NCBI GenBank assembly: GCA_020735665.1
Contig: CP085928.1
Span: 1,068,001 to 1,132,000, forward strand
Direction of reading: 5' to 3'
Source: Lachnospiraceae bacterium GAM79
GTDB lineage: Bacteria; Bacillota; Clostridia; Lachnospirales; Lachnospiraceae
Length of the DNA: 64,000 nt
Shown here: in pieces, positions 1-8,717 of the stretch
Numbering within the stretch: the first letter of the stretch is position 1
Layout of the letters: every line of letters begins with the position of its first letter
Notes under the pieces: generated by a model
Databases searched by the model: none
What the model was told of the DNA's origin: nothing
Seen by the model: the letters and a program-made list of their open reading frames with translations, nothing else
Position numbers and translations under genes: made by a program

Positions 1-1411
1 TGTTGATATTATTCGAAAAAAATTGTATAATGTGTTTGTTCATGAGACAATCTGTAATGCAACGGCAGTTCGACAGACGGAAGCAAGGAACATTGCAAAG
101 ACTGTAGATGCCATGATCGTTATAGGTGGTCGAAATAGTTCTAATACTCAGAAGCTATATGATATTAGTAAACAAGAATGTGAGAATACTTACTATATAC
201 AGACACTCGTTGATTTGGATTTGACTACTTTTGAATCCGTTAGTAGGGTAGGTATTACTGCGGGGGCATCTACCCCAAATTATATTATTAAGGAGGTTCA
301 TAGTAGCATGGCAGAGTTAAGTTTTGAACAGATGTTAGAAAATGATGAAAGCAAGGCGTCAATCAGACAGGGAGAGATTATCGATGGAACAATTATCGGT
401 GTTAAGCCGGATGAGATCGTAGTTGATATCAAGTATAAGTCAGATGGTATCATTACCAGAAATGAATATACAAATACTCCAAACGCTGATTTAACAGAGT
501 TGGTAAAAGTTGGGGATCCAATCACTGTTAAGGTTATCAAGACAAATGATGGCGAAGGACAGGTTGCTCTTTCATACAAGAGAGTTGCAGCAGAGAAAGT
601 AAACGAGAAATTAGAAGAAGCATTTAATAATGGTGATATCCTTACAGGTAAGGTTGTTCAGGTTGTAAATGGTGGTTTAAATGTTCTTTACGAAGAGACA
701 AGAATTTTCATTCCAGCAAGTCTTGTATCTGACTTATATGAAAAGAACCTTGATAAGTACTTAGACCAGGATATCGAATTCCAGCTTACAGAGTTCAATC
801 CTAAGAAGAGAAGAATCATTGGTAACAGAAAGAAACTCATCGTTGAGAGAAAAGCTGCAGCTGCAAAAGAATTATTCGAAAAGATTGAAGTTGGCATGAC
901 AGTAGAAGGTACAGTAAAGAATGTAACAGATTTCGGTGCATTCATTGACCTCGGTGGTGCTGATGGACTTCTTCATATTTCAGAGATGTCATGGGGCAGA
1001 GTAGAAAGCCCTAAGAAGATGTTCAAGGTTGGTGACACTGTTAAGGCATTCATTAAGGACATCAATGGTGACAAGATTGCGTTAAGCTTAAAGTTTGATG
1101 AGACAAATCCATGGTTAAATGCAGAAGAGAAATATGCTGTTGGAACAGTTGTAACAGGTAAGATCGCACGTATGACTGACTTTGGTGCATTCGTTGAATT
1201 AGAGCCGGGCGTTGACGCATTACTTCATGTTTCACAGATTTCATATGATCATGTTGCAAAACCGGAAGATGTATATAAGATTGGTGATGAGATCGAAGCT
1301 AAGGTTGTTGATTTCAAACCGGAAGAGAAGAAGATCAGCCTGAGCGTAAAGGCATTACTTCCGGCTCCGGAGGAAACAGAGGAAGTTGAAGAAGCTCCTG
1401 TAGAAGAATAA
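1..1411 (+). CDS. ispH-rpsA: IspH (HMBPP reductase) C-terminal part fused to ribosomal protein S1 (partial)
   Basis: The gene is open from the left edge, so its true start lies outside the window; reading is in frame from base 2. The first ~90 residues are the end of IspH, the [4Fe-4S] enzyme making IPP and DMAPP in the last step of the MEP pathway. The cluster-ligand motif ETICNAT, the GGRNSSNTQKL segment and a final AGASTP motif are visible. The rest holds four S1/OB-fold RNA-binding repeats, roughly residues 115-190, 200-275, 285-360 and 370-450, and an acidic tail rich in Glu. The fusion is a known arrangement in Clostridia, where one protein carries both activities. The S1 part should bind mRNA at the 30S ribosome. 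A hairpin terminator follows directly. Confidence 0.93.
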   Translation, partial: VDIIRKKLYNVFVHETICNATAVRQTEARNIAKTVDAMIVIGGRNSSNTQKLYDISKQECENTYYIQTLVDLDLTTFESVSRVGITAGASTPNYIIKEVHSSMAELSFEQMLENDESKASIRQGEIIDGTIIGVKPDEIVVDIKYKSDGIITRNEYTNTPNADLTELVKVGDPITVKVIKTNDGEGQVALSYKRVAAEKVNEKLEEAFNNGDILTGKVVQVVNGGLNVLYEETRIFIPASLVSDLYEKNLDKYLDQDIEFQLTEFNPKKRRIIGNRKKLIVERKAAAAKELFEKIEVGMTVEGTVKNVTDFGAFIDLGGADGLLHISEMSWGRVESPKKMFKVGDTVKAFIKDINGDKIALSLKFDETNPWLNAEEKYAVGTVVTGKIARMTDFGAFVELEPGVDALLHVSQISYDHVAKPEDVYKIGDEIEAKVVDFKPEEKKISLSVKALLPAPEETEEVEEAPVEE

Positions 1412-1440
1412 TCAAAGATTATTTCTTATAAAATGTAAAA

Positions 1441-1478
1441 ATACCCACTGTTGAAATTTCATCAGTGGGTATTTTACT
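1441..1478. terminator. Intrinsic terminator between ispH-rpsA and the converging yprB-like gene
   Basis: A perfect 10-bp stem (1441-1450 with 1463-1472) closes a 12-nt loop and is followed by a T-rich run on the plus strand. On the minus strand the stem is also followed by a run of T, so it can serve both converging genes. Confidence 0.85.
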
Positions 1479-1561
1479 GTTTTATGTATATTATATTTTG
1501 CCTATAACCTTGCTCTTATTCCGCATTCTTGCAATTTCCGCTTTTGCAGTATGTCCCGGAA

Positions 1562-2626
1562 CTATTTGATCTGCTTTAAAATATTGAGGAGATATTCTTT
1601 TAACTGTATCCTGTCATTGATGAAAGCATCATCCAGTTCGATGTATCCGTCTTTATCGGTATGTTCGTATTTGAATATATGAGGCATTTTAAATTTGTTC
1701 TGTCGGATGAATACACTTGACTTTGTTGTGTACGCAGTTTCCGGGCGGGCTTTTTCTTTATAGGCGTTTTCTACATAACAGGCAACATCCTTGTGGATGG
1801 CAGTCTGTTCTAATGGCAGATAGAAATAATTCTTATAGTCCTTATAAAAATATTTCAGTGTATCATGGATAGCCGGAATATTGATCGTCACGATTTCATC
1901 TTTGCCTGAAATATGTATATCATTGCAGTTGGTATCAAATGGAATCGCAAGTTTTCTTGTCTGCATACAGATCATAAACTGTGTATCGGTGCAGGTGGTT
2001 TCCGATATCTCAAAGTCGCCATCAAAGAAAGAAGTAAGGGTAAGTGCACCTGATACATAAAACAAGCCATAGATATCATCCTTATTATGAGACAGAAGCA
2101 TATCCAGTAGTTGCGTATCCTTTGTACTTAGGTAGTCATGATATGTATCGATCAGAAGGCCACCTGAGTGAAATTCGTCCCGTTCTATTCCCATAACAGA
2201 TTCCAGGGCGGATTGTTTCATTGAATCCATCCGGAGCAGCTTTTTATATTTTCTTATTTTACGGTATACATCAATACTGATAATTGAATCGAAGGATATC
2301 TCTTGCCGGAACTGTCTGTATTTTTCCTTTATATATGGAAGATCGAAGGTGTCACCGTTATATGTAACAAGATATTTGTAGTCAGACAATATATTTTTAA
2401 ATACAGCGAGTATCTTTGGTTCGGAACAGCCATCATCATTGAATAATAAAGTGATGCGAAGCTGTTCATTATTTAAAATCGTTCCATATCCGATCAGATA
2501 GAGATCTGATCGGGCAGCACTTAATCCGGTTGTCTCGATGTCGAAGAACAGATATTGATCCGACGTTTCTTTCATCCAGTTCAGGTTAACCGAAGAAAGC
2601 GGCATGGTATAGCTATATTGAATCAT
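1562..2626 (-). CDS. YprB-like 3'-5' exonuclease (RNase H-like/DnaQ fold)
   Basis: The protein has the three DEDD exonuclease blocks: FFDIETTGL near the N terminus, VTYNGDTFDLPYI about 75 residues later, and HNKDDIYGL near residue 185. These supply the acidic metal ligands. It therefore resembles the ribonuclease H-like domain of Bacillus YprB. The C-terminal half shows no domain I recognise. Substrate (DNA or RNA) cannot be read from sequence. I chose the ATG at 2626 because a GAGG lies 9 nt upstream; an in-frame TTG at 2641 would add five residues but has no ribosome binding site. The gene stands alone on the minus strand, divergent from ruvAB. Confidence 0.8.
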   Translation of the reverse strand: MIQYSYTMPLSSVNLNWMKETSDQYLFFDIETTGLSAARSDLYLIGYGTILNNEQLRITLLFNDDGCSEPKILAVFKNILSDYKYLVTYNGDTFDLPYIKEKYRQFRQEISFDSIISIDVYRKIRKYKKLLRMDSMKQSALESVMGIERDEFHSGGLLIDTYHDYLSTKDTQLLDMLLSHNKDDIYGLFYVSGALTLTSFFDGDFEISETTCTDTQFMICMQTRKLAIPFDTNCNDIHISGKDEIVTINIPAIHDTLKYFYKDYKNYFYLPLEQTAIHKDVACYVENAYKEKARPETAYTTKSSVFIRQNKFKMPHIFKYEHTDKDGYIELDDAFINDRIQLKEYLLNILKQIK

Positions 2627-2777
2627 AGTGTTTAACCTCAAATGTAAAATATATCATGTAATTTAGATTGAAAATTAAATTAGTTTTATAGTAGTAATTT
2701 AAAATACATCCTTATATGTAAAAAATCAATCGAATAATTTCATGATATGCCTCTGCGGTCAAAAAATCAATCAGATA

Positions 2778-2806
2778 TTTCCATAACGAGAAAACTGTGT
2801 TATACT
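2778..2806 (+). promoter_or_regulatory. Candidate extended -10 promoter of ruvAB
   Basis: TTTCCA (2778-2783), a 17-bp spacer, then TGTTATACT, an extended -10 with TATACT at 2801-2806. Transcription would begin near 2812, about 25 nt before the ruvA ATG. Confidence 0.6.
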
Positions 2807-2836
2807 TGGCATAGTAAAATTCGGAGACATATCATT

Positions 2837-3439
2837 ATGATAGCATATATTGCAGGAGCACTTGTTAGTGCAGGAGAGAATTATATAGTAATCGATAACC
2901 ACGGAATGGGGTATCGGATCTTCGTATCCGGTAAGTTCCTTGAGCGCATTCCGGCATATGGAACGCAGATTAAAGTATACACACATATGTATATAAGAGA
3001 AGATGAATTGACATTATATGGGTTTCATTCAGAAGAGGAATTATCTGTATTCCGTATTCTGATCGGAATCAGCGGGGTAGGCCCGAAGGTCGCTATGGCG
3101 ATCCTTACAGCTCTTACGATCCAGGAGCTTCAGCTCGCGGTGATCTCAGAGGATGCAAAGACGATATCAAAAGCAAATGGTGTCGGCACCAAGGGTGCAT
3201 CAAGGATCATACTGGAATTAAAAGATAAGTTAAAGATGGAAGATATGATGGATGCAGCCTATGAGCAGTCGATCGCACAGAATACACAGGATGTAAATGC
3301 AGCAAGGGATGCGATACTTGCACTTGTAAATCTTGGCTATTCGAATTCGGAAGCAGCACTTGCCGTAAAAAAGATCGGCGATATCGGACAGATGGACACA
3401 GAAGCTATATTAAAGGCAGCATTGAAGAAATTAATATAA
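2837..3439 (+). CDS. ruvA: Holliday junction DNA helicase subunit RuvA
   Basis: RuvA forms the tetramer that holds four-way DNA junctions and recruits the RuvB motor for branch migration. The 200-aa product starts MIAYIAGALVS, typical for the family, has the N-terminal OB fold, the helix-hairpin-helix signature GISGVGPKVAMAIL near residue 75 and GVGTKGASRIILEL near 110, and a small C-terminal RuvB-binding domain (NLGYSNSEAALAVKK). The ATG at 2837 is chosen because it gives the family length and lies just downstream of a -10 box; longer in-frame extensions overlap the promoter. It is followed after about 20 bases by ruvB, the usual pair. Confidence 0.95.
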   Translation: MIAYIAGALVSAGENYIVIDNHGMGYRIFVSGKFLERIPAYGTQIKVYTHMYIREDELTLYGFHSEEELSVFRILIGISGVGPKVAMAILTALTIQELQLAVISEDAKTISKANGVGTKGASRIILELKDKLKMEDMMDAAYEQSIAQNTQDVNAARDAILALVNLGYSNSEAALAVKKIGDIGQMDTEAILKAALKKLI

Positions 3440-3460
3440 AAACGGATACAGGTGGACATA

Positions 3461-4459
3461 GTGGGCAGAATTATTTCAACAGAAGCAGATATAGAAGAAT
3501 TAAATAGCGAATACAGTCTGAGACCAAAGTATCTGGATGAATATATTGGACAGAATAAAGTAAAAGAGAATCTGAAGATTTTTATAGAGGCGGCAAAGAG
3601 AAGAAATGAACCCTTAGATCATTTGCTTTTATATGGTCCGCCGGGACTTGGTAAAACGACACTAGCATCTATTGTCGCAAATGAGATGGGTGTCAATATC
3701 AAGATCACATCCGGACCGGCAATCGAGAAGCCGGGTGAACTTGCGGCTATTTTAAATAATCTCTCAGAAAATGATATATTATTTATTGATGAGATTCACA
3801 GATTAAACAGTCAGGTAGAGGAAGTCTTATATCCTGCAATGGAAGATTTTGCGATCGATGTTGTGATCGGTAAAGGAGCAGGAGCAAGATCGATCCGTCT
3901 GGATCTTCCCAAATTCACATTGATCGGTGCAACGACAAGAGCCGGTATGCTTACAGCACCGCTTCGTGATCGTTTTGGAATGGTAGATCGATTGGAGTTC
4001 TATTCACCGGAGGAATTGAAGCAGATTGTAATTCGTTCCGGAGATGTGCTTGGTGTAGAAACAGATGATGCAGGAGCCCTTGAGATTGCAAAGCGTTCCA
4101 GAGGAACCCCAAGACTTGCCAACCGTCTGTTAAAGAGATGTCGGGATTTTGCTCAGGTGTGCCACAATGGCTGTATCGATTATGAGGTCGCAAAGACTGC
4201 ACTCGATAAGCTTGAGGTTGATTCTATGGGGCTTGATAATACAGACCGGAATATCTTGATGACAATGATAGAAAAGTTTGGAGGCGGACCGGTAGGACTT
4301 GATACTCTGGCTGCAGCCATCGGCGAAGATTCCGGAACGATAGAAGATGTATATGAACCATATCTTATTAAAAACGGTTTTATTAACCGGACTCCAAGAG
4401 GTCGGGTTGTGACCGAGCGGTGTTATAAGCATTTCGGACTGGATGCATTTATCGAATAG
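3461..4459 (+). CDS. ruvB: Holliday junction branch migration ATPase RuvB
   Basis: RuvB is the AAA+ hexameric motor of the RuvABC resolvasome. The sequence shows the N-terminal [13 protein letters not shown] motif, Walker [10 protein letters not shown], Walker [10 protein letters not shown], sensor 1 GATTRAG, the arginine-finger region APLRDRFGM, and a C-terminal winged-helix domain ([17 protein letters not shown]). Start choice: GTG at 3461 has AGGTGG five bases upstream and yields MGRIISTE, matching homologues; an in-frame GTG at 3452 would add three residues and place the ribosome binding site inside the gene. No RuvC is seen here; the RecU-like protein at 27.8 kb may be the resolvase. Confidence 0.95.
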   Translation: MGRIISTEADIEELNSEYSLRPKYLDEYIGQNKVKENLKIFIEAAKRRNEPLDHLLLYGPPGLGKTTLASIVANEMGVNIKITSGPAIEKPGELAAILNNLSENDILFIDEIHRLNSQVEEVLYPAMEDFAIDVVIGKGAGARSIRLDLPKFTLIGATTRAGMLTAPLRDRFGMVDRLEFYSPEELKQIVIRSGDVLGVETDDAGALEIAKRSRGTPRLANRLLKRCRDFAQVCHNGCIDYEVAKTALDKLEVDSMGLDNTDRNILMTMIEKFGGGPVGLDTLAAAIGEDSGTIEDVYEPYLIKNGFINRTPRGRVVTERCYKHFGLDAFIE

Positions 4460-4559
4460 AAAATATATTAGTAGAATAACGAAAAATAAATACCTGCATG
4501 ATATGCACGGATATAACAAATATAAAAGAAATAAAATGAATATATAAAGGAGGAGAGTT

Positions 4560-4961
4560 ATGTCACAGAAAAATGATATCCCGGTGGTTATTAACAATAA
4601 AGTGTATACATTGAGCGGATTTGAAAGTGAAGAATATCTCCAGAATGTAGCGTCTTATATCAATGGTAAGATTCAGGAGTGTCAGTCTTCCGAAAGTTAT
4701 CGCCGTTTTAATGCGGAATATCAGAGCGTATTACTTGCACTTAATATCGCAGATGATTATTTCAAGGCAAAGCTTCAGGTGAATCAGATGCTGACGGAGG
4801 ATGATGACAAGGACAAGCAGATCTATGATCTCAGACATGAAGTGATCGAAACACAGATTAAGTATGAATCTGCGCAAAAGATGATTGACGAATACAAAGA
4901 AAAAGTCAACGCTTTACAGAGAGAAATAATTAAGTTGGAAGCAGAAAATAATGTTAAATAG
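4560..4961 (+). CDS. zapA: Cell division protein ZapA
   Basis: ZapA bundles FtsZ filaments at the division site. The 133-aa protein has an N-terminal ZapA globular domain (VVINNKVYTLSGFESEEYLQ near residues 9-28) and a long C-terminal coiled coil rich in Glu, Lys and Gln from about residue 60. A strong AAAGGAGG precedes the ATG. It overlaps the next gene by 11 bp, so the two are translationally coupled. The placement ahead of a U32 peptidase is seen in other Clostridia. Confidence 0.85.
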   Translation: MSQKNDIPVVINNKVYTLSGFESEEYLQNVASYINGKIQECQSSESYRRFNAEYQSVLLALNIADDYFKAKLQVNQMLTEDDDKDKQIYDLRHEVIETQIKYESAQKMIDEYKEKVNALQREIIKLEAENNVK

Positions 4962-7332
4962 ACCTGAGATTTTAGCTCCGGCAGGCTCGATGGAATCATT
5001 GAAAGCTGCAGTAAATGCAGGTGCAGATGCATGTTATGCCGGAGGCAATATGTTCAGTGCTCGTGCATTTGCGGGAAATTTTGATACAACAGAATTACTG
5101 GAAGCAATTGATTACTGCCATATTCATAATGTGAAGTTATATATGGCAGTTAATACTTTGCTTAAAAATAGTGAAATGAAAGATCTGATTCCTTACCTTG
5201 ACCCTTTTTACAGGGAAGGTGTAGATGGGATTATTGTACAGGATGTTGGTGTTATAAGAAGTCTTTCAAAAGCATATCCTGATCTGCCTTTACATGGAAG
5301 TACGCAGATGAGTGTATGCAGTACTTACGGGGCAGAATTTCTTAAAAATCTGGGCATGACAAGATTTGTTCCTGCAAGGGAATTATCATTAAATGAAATA
5401 AAATCTATAAAAGAAGCAGTTGATATCGAGATAGAGACCTTTGTACATGGGGCGATGTGCTTTTGTTATTCCGGAAAATGCCTGATGAGCAGTTTTGCAG
5501 GCGGCAGAAGCGGCAATCGTGGACGTTGCGCACAACCTTGCAGAAAGGCTTATAACAGCAAACAATTTAATCATGAATATGCACTCAGCATGAAGGACAT
5601 GTGTACACTTGCAAGCTTGCCACAGCTGATTGAGGCGGGTATTGACTCTTTTAAGATTGAAGGCAGAATGAAGAAACCGGAATATGTGGCTGCAACGGTT
5701 CATGCATATTCAGAGATTACAGATGAATGTATAAACGGACATTTGAATGAGAAGCGGATCGCATATCATACAGACAGGCTAATGGATATCTATAACCGGG
5801 GCGGTTTTTCGTCCGGTTATTATTATATGAAGAACGGAAAAGAAATGCTTGCGAACAAGCGCCCGAATCATACCGGAACTTTAATCGGTAAAGTAGAAGC
5901 GGTGGAAGCACCATTTGTCTATATTCGTCTGGAACGTGGAATTCAGGCAAAAGATGTCTTGGAGATCCGTACCGGTACAGAACAGAATATTGAACTGACA
6001 TCCAATGTAACTGCACAGGCAGGACAGAAGATTCGACTGAATGCGAATAATCTCCGGCAGATTCGAAAAGATATGCATGTATACCGGACAAGAAACAATG
6101 CGCTGATCGAAGATATCGGTGTACGTTTTATACAGAAAGAAAAACAGACGGATATTTATGGAAAGGTAACAGCAAAAATCGGAGAGCCGATCACTTTGGA
6201 GCTGTTTTCAGGTGTGGACGATATCTCGGTAAAAGTTAAAGGAGAATGTATATCACAGGCTGCAAAACGTCCGGTTGAGGTGACGCAGATCATAGATAAG
6301 CTGTCAAAAACAGGCGGAACCGGTTTTAACTTTTATCTGGAATCAGAATGCGATGAGAATATCTTTATATCTCTTGGAAGTCTGAATGTATTAAGGCGGG
6401 AAGCTGTTCGCCGGTTGGAGCAGGCGCTGATCGGACGATATAGACGAAGGGTATCAGATGAGATGAAACCACTATATAACAGTCGGGAAGATATCAAGCG
6501 AAAAAATGAGATGAAAACCGATCTTAAAAGAGCTGCAGGTTGCTATGTGTCTGTAAAAACAATGGAACAATTTCAAATTGTTAATAATTATGAATTTGTA
6601 CGTCATATCATTATCGATTATAATATAATACGTGAAGCAGAAGTCGGGAAGATGAACAGTGAGAAGAAAATTTATGTGGCGTTTCCTGATATCTTACGTG
6701 AAAACAAAAAGCATAACATGAAGGATCTTTATTTTCTGGCCGGAATGACAGATGGAATCTATGTAAAAAATATAGATGAACTGGGGCTTCTTAAAGAATA
6801 CGGATATAAGGGAACTGTTCTGTTAGATTCTTTCCTGTATGCTTATAATGATGAAGCAATTCGCTTCTATAAGGATACATTTGATAATGTAATATTCGTG
6901 GGCTCGGTGGAACTGACTCATCATGAATTAGAAAGTCTTTGTACCGGTACGGTAGAACGGTTATACGGATATCAGCCGGTAATGATCACGGCACAGTGTT
7001 TTATCAATAATTATCTGGATGGCTGCGGTTATAACAGAAGCAAGCGCTTTTCGTTCCGGGATGAAAAGGGTAATCGCTTTTTCAGTGTAAATAATTGCAG
7101 AGATTGTTATTCAATTATCTATAACGGCGTACCGACAGATAATGTGAAGCAGTTGACAAATAACAGAAATACTGATATAACCAATGAATATTTGATTGAT
7201 TTTACGATTGAATCCGTAGATCAGACGAAAAAGGTCATGGATCGATTGGAAAAGATTCAGACCGGTGAAACTGATATAGAATCGGATGAGTTAGATTATA
7301 CAAGAGGACATTATATAAAGGGTATTGAATAA
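4951..7332 (+). CDS. Peptidase U32 family protein with DUF3656 (RlhA-like)
   Basis: The N-terminal ~330 residues are a U32 TIM-barrel: EILAPAGSMESLKAAVNAGADACY at the start and the family signature around residues 160-195 (ETFVHGAMCFCYSGKCLMSS, then GNRGRCAQPCR) with its conserved cysteines, which in the family hold an iron-sulfur cluster. The following ~450 residues match the layout of the collagenase-like DUF3656 extension. Proteins of this type include RlhA, which hydroxylates C2501 of 23S rRNA, so an RNA-modifying role is more likely than proteolysis; this is inference from family. Length 793 aa. The stop codon overlaps the next start (TAATG). Confidence 0.85.
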   Translation: MLNRPEILAPAGSMESLKAAVNAGADACYAGGNMFSARAFAGNFDTTELLEAIDYCHIHNVKLYMAVNTLLKNSEMKDLIPYLDPFYREGVDGIIVQDVGVIRSLSKAYPDLPLHGSTQMSVCSTYGAEFLKNLGMTRFVPARELSLNEIKSIKEAVDIEIETFVHGAMCFCYSGKCLMSSFAGGRSGNRGRCAQPCRKAYNSKQFNHEYALSMKDMCTLASLPQLIEAGIDSFKIEGRMKKPEYVAATVHAYSEITDECINGHLNEKRIAYHTDRLMDIYNRGGFSSGYYYMKNGKEMLANKRPNHTGTLIGKVEAVEAPFVYIRLERGIQAKDVLEIRTGTEQNIELTSNVTAQAGQKIRLNANNLRQIRKDMHVYRTRNNALIEDIGVRFIQKEKQTDIYGKVTAKIGEPITLELFSGVDDISVKVKGECISQAAKRPVEVTQIIDKLSKTGGTGFNFYLESECDENIFISLGSLNVLRREAVRRLEQALIGRYRRRVSDEMKPLYNSREDIKRKNEMKTDLKRAAGCYVSVKTMEQFQIVNNYEFVRHIIIDYNIIREAEVGKMNSEKKIYVAFPDILRENKKHNMKDLYFLAGMTDGIYVKNIDELGLLKEYGYKGTVLLDSFLYAYNDEAIRFYKDTFDNVIFVGSVELTHHELESLCTGTVERLYGYQPVMITAQCFINNYLDGCGYNRSKRFSFRDEKGNRFFSVNNCRDCYSIIYNGVPTDNVKQLTNNRNTDITNEYLIDFTIESVDQTKKVMDRLEKIQTGETDIESDELDYTRGHYIKGIE

Positions 7333-8717
7333 TGGCAACAATAATTACTGAAATTTCAAAATACTTGATTATATTTTTTATGCTTTTATATACAGTTAAA
7401 TGTTTTACGGTCTTGAAGCCTGTAAGAGAAGATAAAAAAAATCATGCACTTAATGTACAGATTTTCTATGTATTTATCATACATTTTCTGTGTTATCTGA
7501 CCCTGTTTTTAAAATATAAAACAGTCAGTATTATTATTTTTTATCTGTTACAGATGATCGTATCCATTGTATATATGGTGTCTTATCACGGAATATATAA
7601 GAAATCATCCAGATTGATCACAAATAACATGTCATTTTTACTTCTGATCGGATATGTTATGCTGACTAGACTGGATTTTGATCTGGCAAAAAAGCAGTTT
7701 GCTTTTGCTACGATCACATTAGTTATTACTGCATTTATTCCGCTTATTATTGTCAAATGCAAGAATCTTAAGAACTGGGATATTTTTTATGCAGTATTAG
7801 GAATCGGTTTCCTAAGTACGGTCTTTATTCCGTTTCTTGGAGTATCCAAATATGGTTCTATGAACTGGATCCAGATAGGATCGATCTCTTTGCAGCCGAT
7901 GGAATTTGTTAAAATAATATTTGTATTTTTCCTTGCAAGTGCGCTTAATAAAGCGAGGAGTTTTAAGGATTTGATAAAGGTCACGGTTGTATCCGGATTA
8001 TTTATGCTGGTGCTTGTTGCAGAAAAGGATCTTGGTGGTGCGGCTATCTTTGTTATGATCTTTATCATGATGGTATATCTTGCAACACAGAAGACGATGA
8101 TCCTGATTGGAGGACTTGGCGGCGCGGCGGTTCTTGCAACTGTAGGATATATGATATTTAAGAACAAATTCAGTCATGTGACAACCCGAATCAATGCATG
8201 GTTAGATCCATTTTCTTATATTAATGATGCAGGTTATCAGATTTGTCAGTCGTTATTCGCCATTGGATCGGGTGGAATGGAAGGGCGCGGTCTGGGAAAA
8301 GGTTTACCGACTGCGATACCGGTTGCATCCAGTGATTTTATTTTTTCAGCAATCTGTGAGGAGTTCGGCGTAATCTTTGCACTTTGTCTGATCCTTATGT
8401 ATATCAGTTGTTTTATTTATTTTATTAATATCTCAATGAAGATAAGAAATACTTTTTATAAAAATGTAGCATTTGGATTTACAATATGTTTTATATTCCA
8501 GACATTTTTAAATATTGGCGGTGTAACGAAGTTTATTCCTTCTACCGGTGTAACACTTCCGCTTGTCAGTTATGGTGTAAGTTCGGTAGTGAGCACATTA
8601 TTCCTGTTTGGTATTATTCAGGGAATCTGTGTACTTGAAAATAATGGAGTTGGTGGCAATGAAGAACAAACGATCTACAAACAAAGCAATCATGAAGAAG
8701 TATTCTCAGGGGAGTAG
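7332..8717 (+). CDS. SEDS-family peptidoglycan glycosyltransferase (FtsW/RodA/SpoVE type)
   Basis: SEDS proteins polymerise lipid II glycan strands in the membrane together with a class B PBP. The 461-aa protein has about twelve hydrophobic segments. Family motifs are visible: GSMNWIQIGSISLQPMEF, AEKDLGGAAIF, the loop ending GSGGMEGRGLGKG, SDFIFSAICEEFG, and IPSTGVTLPLVSYGVSS. Two or three extra N-terminal membrane helices (residues 1-120) make it longer than typical RodA. It overlaps a class B PBP gene by 59 bp, the standard SEDS-PBP pairing. A second pair, rodA and mrdA, lies at 57-63 kb, so this one may serve division or sporulation; which cannot be settled from sequence. Confidence 0.88.
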   Translation: MATIITEISKYLIIFFMLLYTVKCFTVLKPVREDKKNHALNVQIFYVFIIHFLCYLTLFLKYKTVSIIIFYLLQMIVSIVYMVSYHGIYKKSSRLITNNMSFLLLIGYVMLTRLDFDLAKKQFAFATITLVITAFIPLIIVKCKNLKNWDIFYAVLGIGFLSTVFIPFLGVSKYGSMNWIQIGSISLQPMEFVKIIFVFFLASALNKARSFKDLIKVTVVSGLFMLVLVAEKDLGGAAIFVMIFIMMVYLATQKTMILIGGLGGAAVLATVGYMIFKNKFSHVTTRINAWLDPFSYINDAGYQICQSLFAIGSGGMEGRGLGKGLPTAIPVASSDFIFSAICEEFGVIFALCLILMYISCFIYFINISMKIRNTFYKNVAFGFTICFIFQTFLNIGGVTKFIPSTGVTLPLVSYGVSSVVSTLFLFGIIQGICVLENNGVGGNEEQTIYKQSNHEEVFSGE

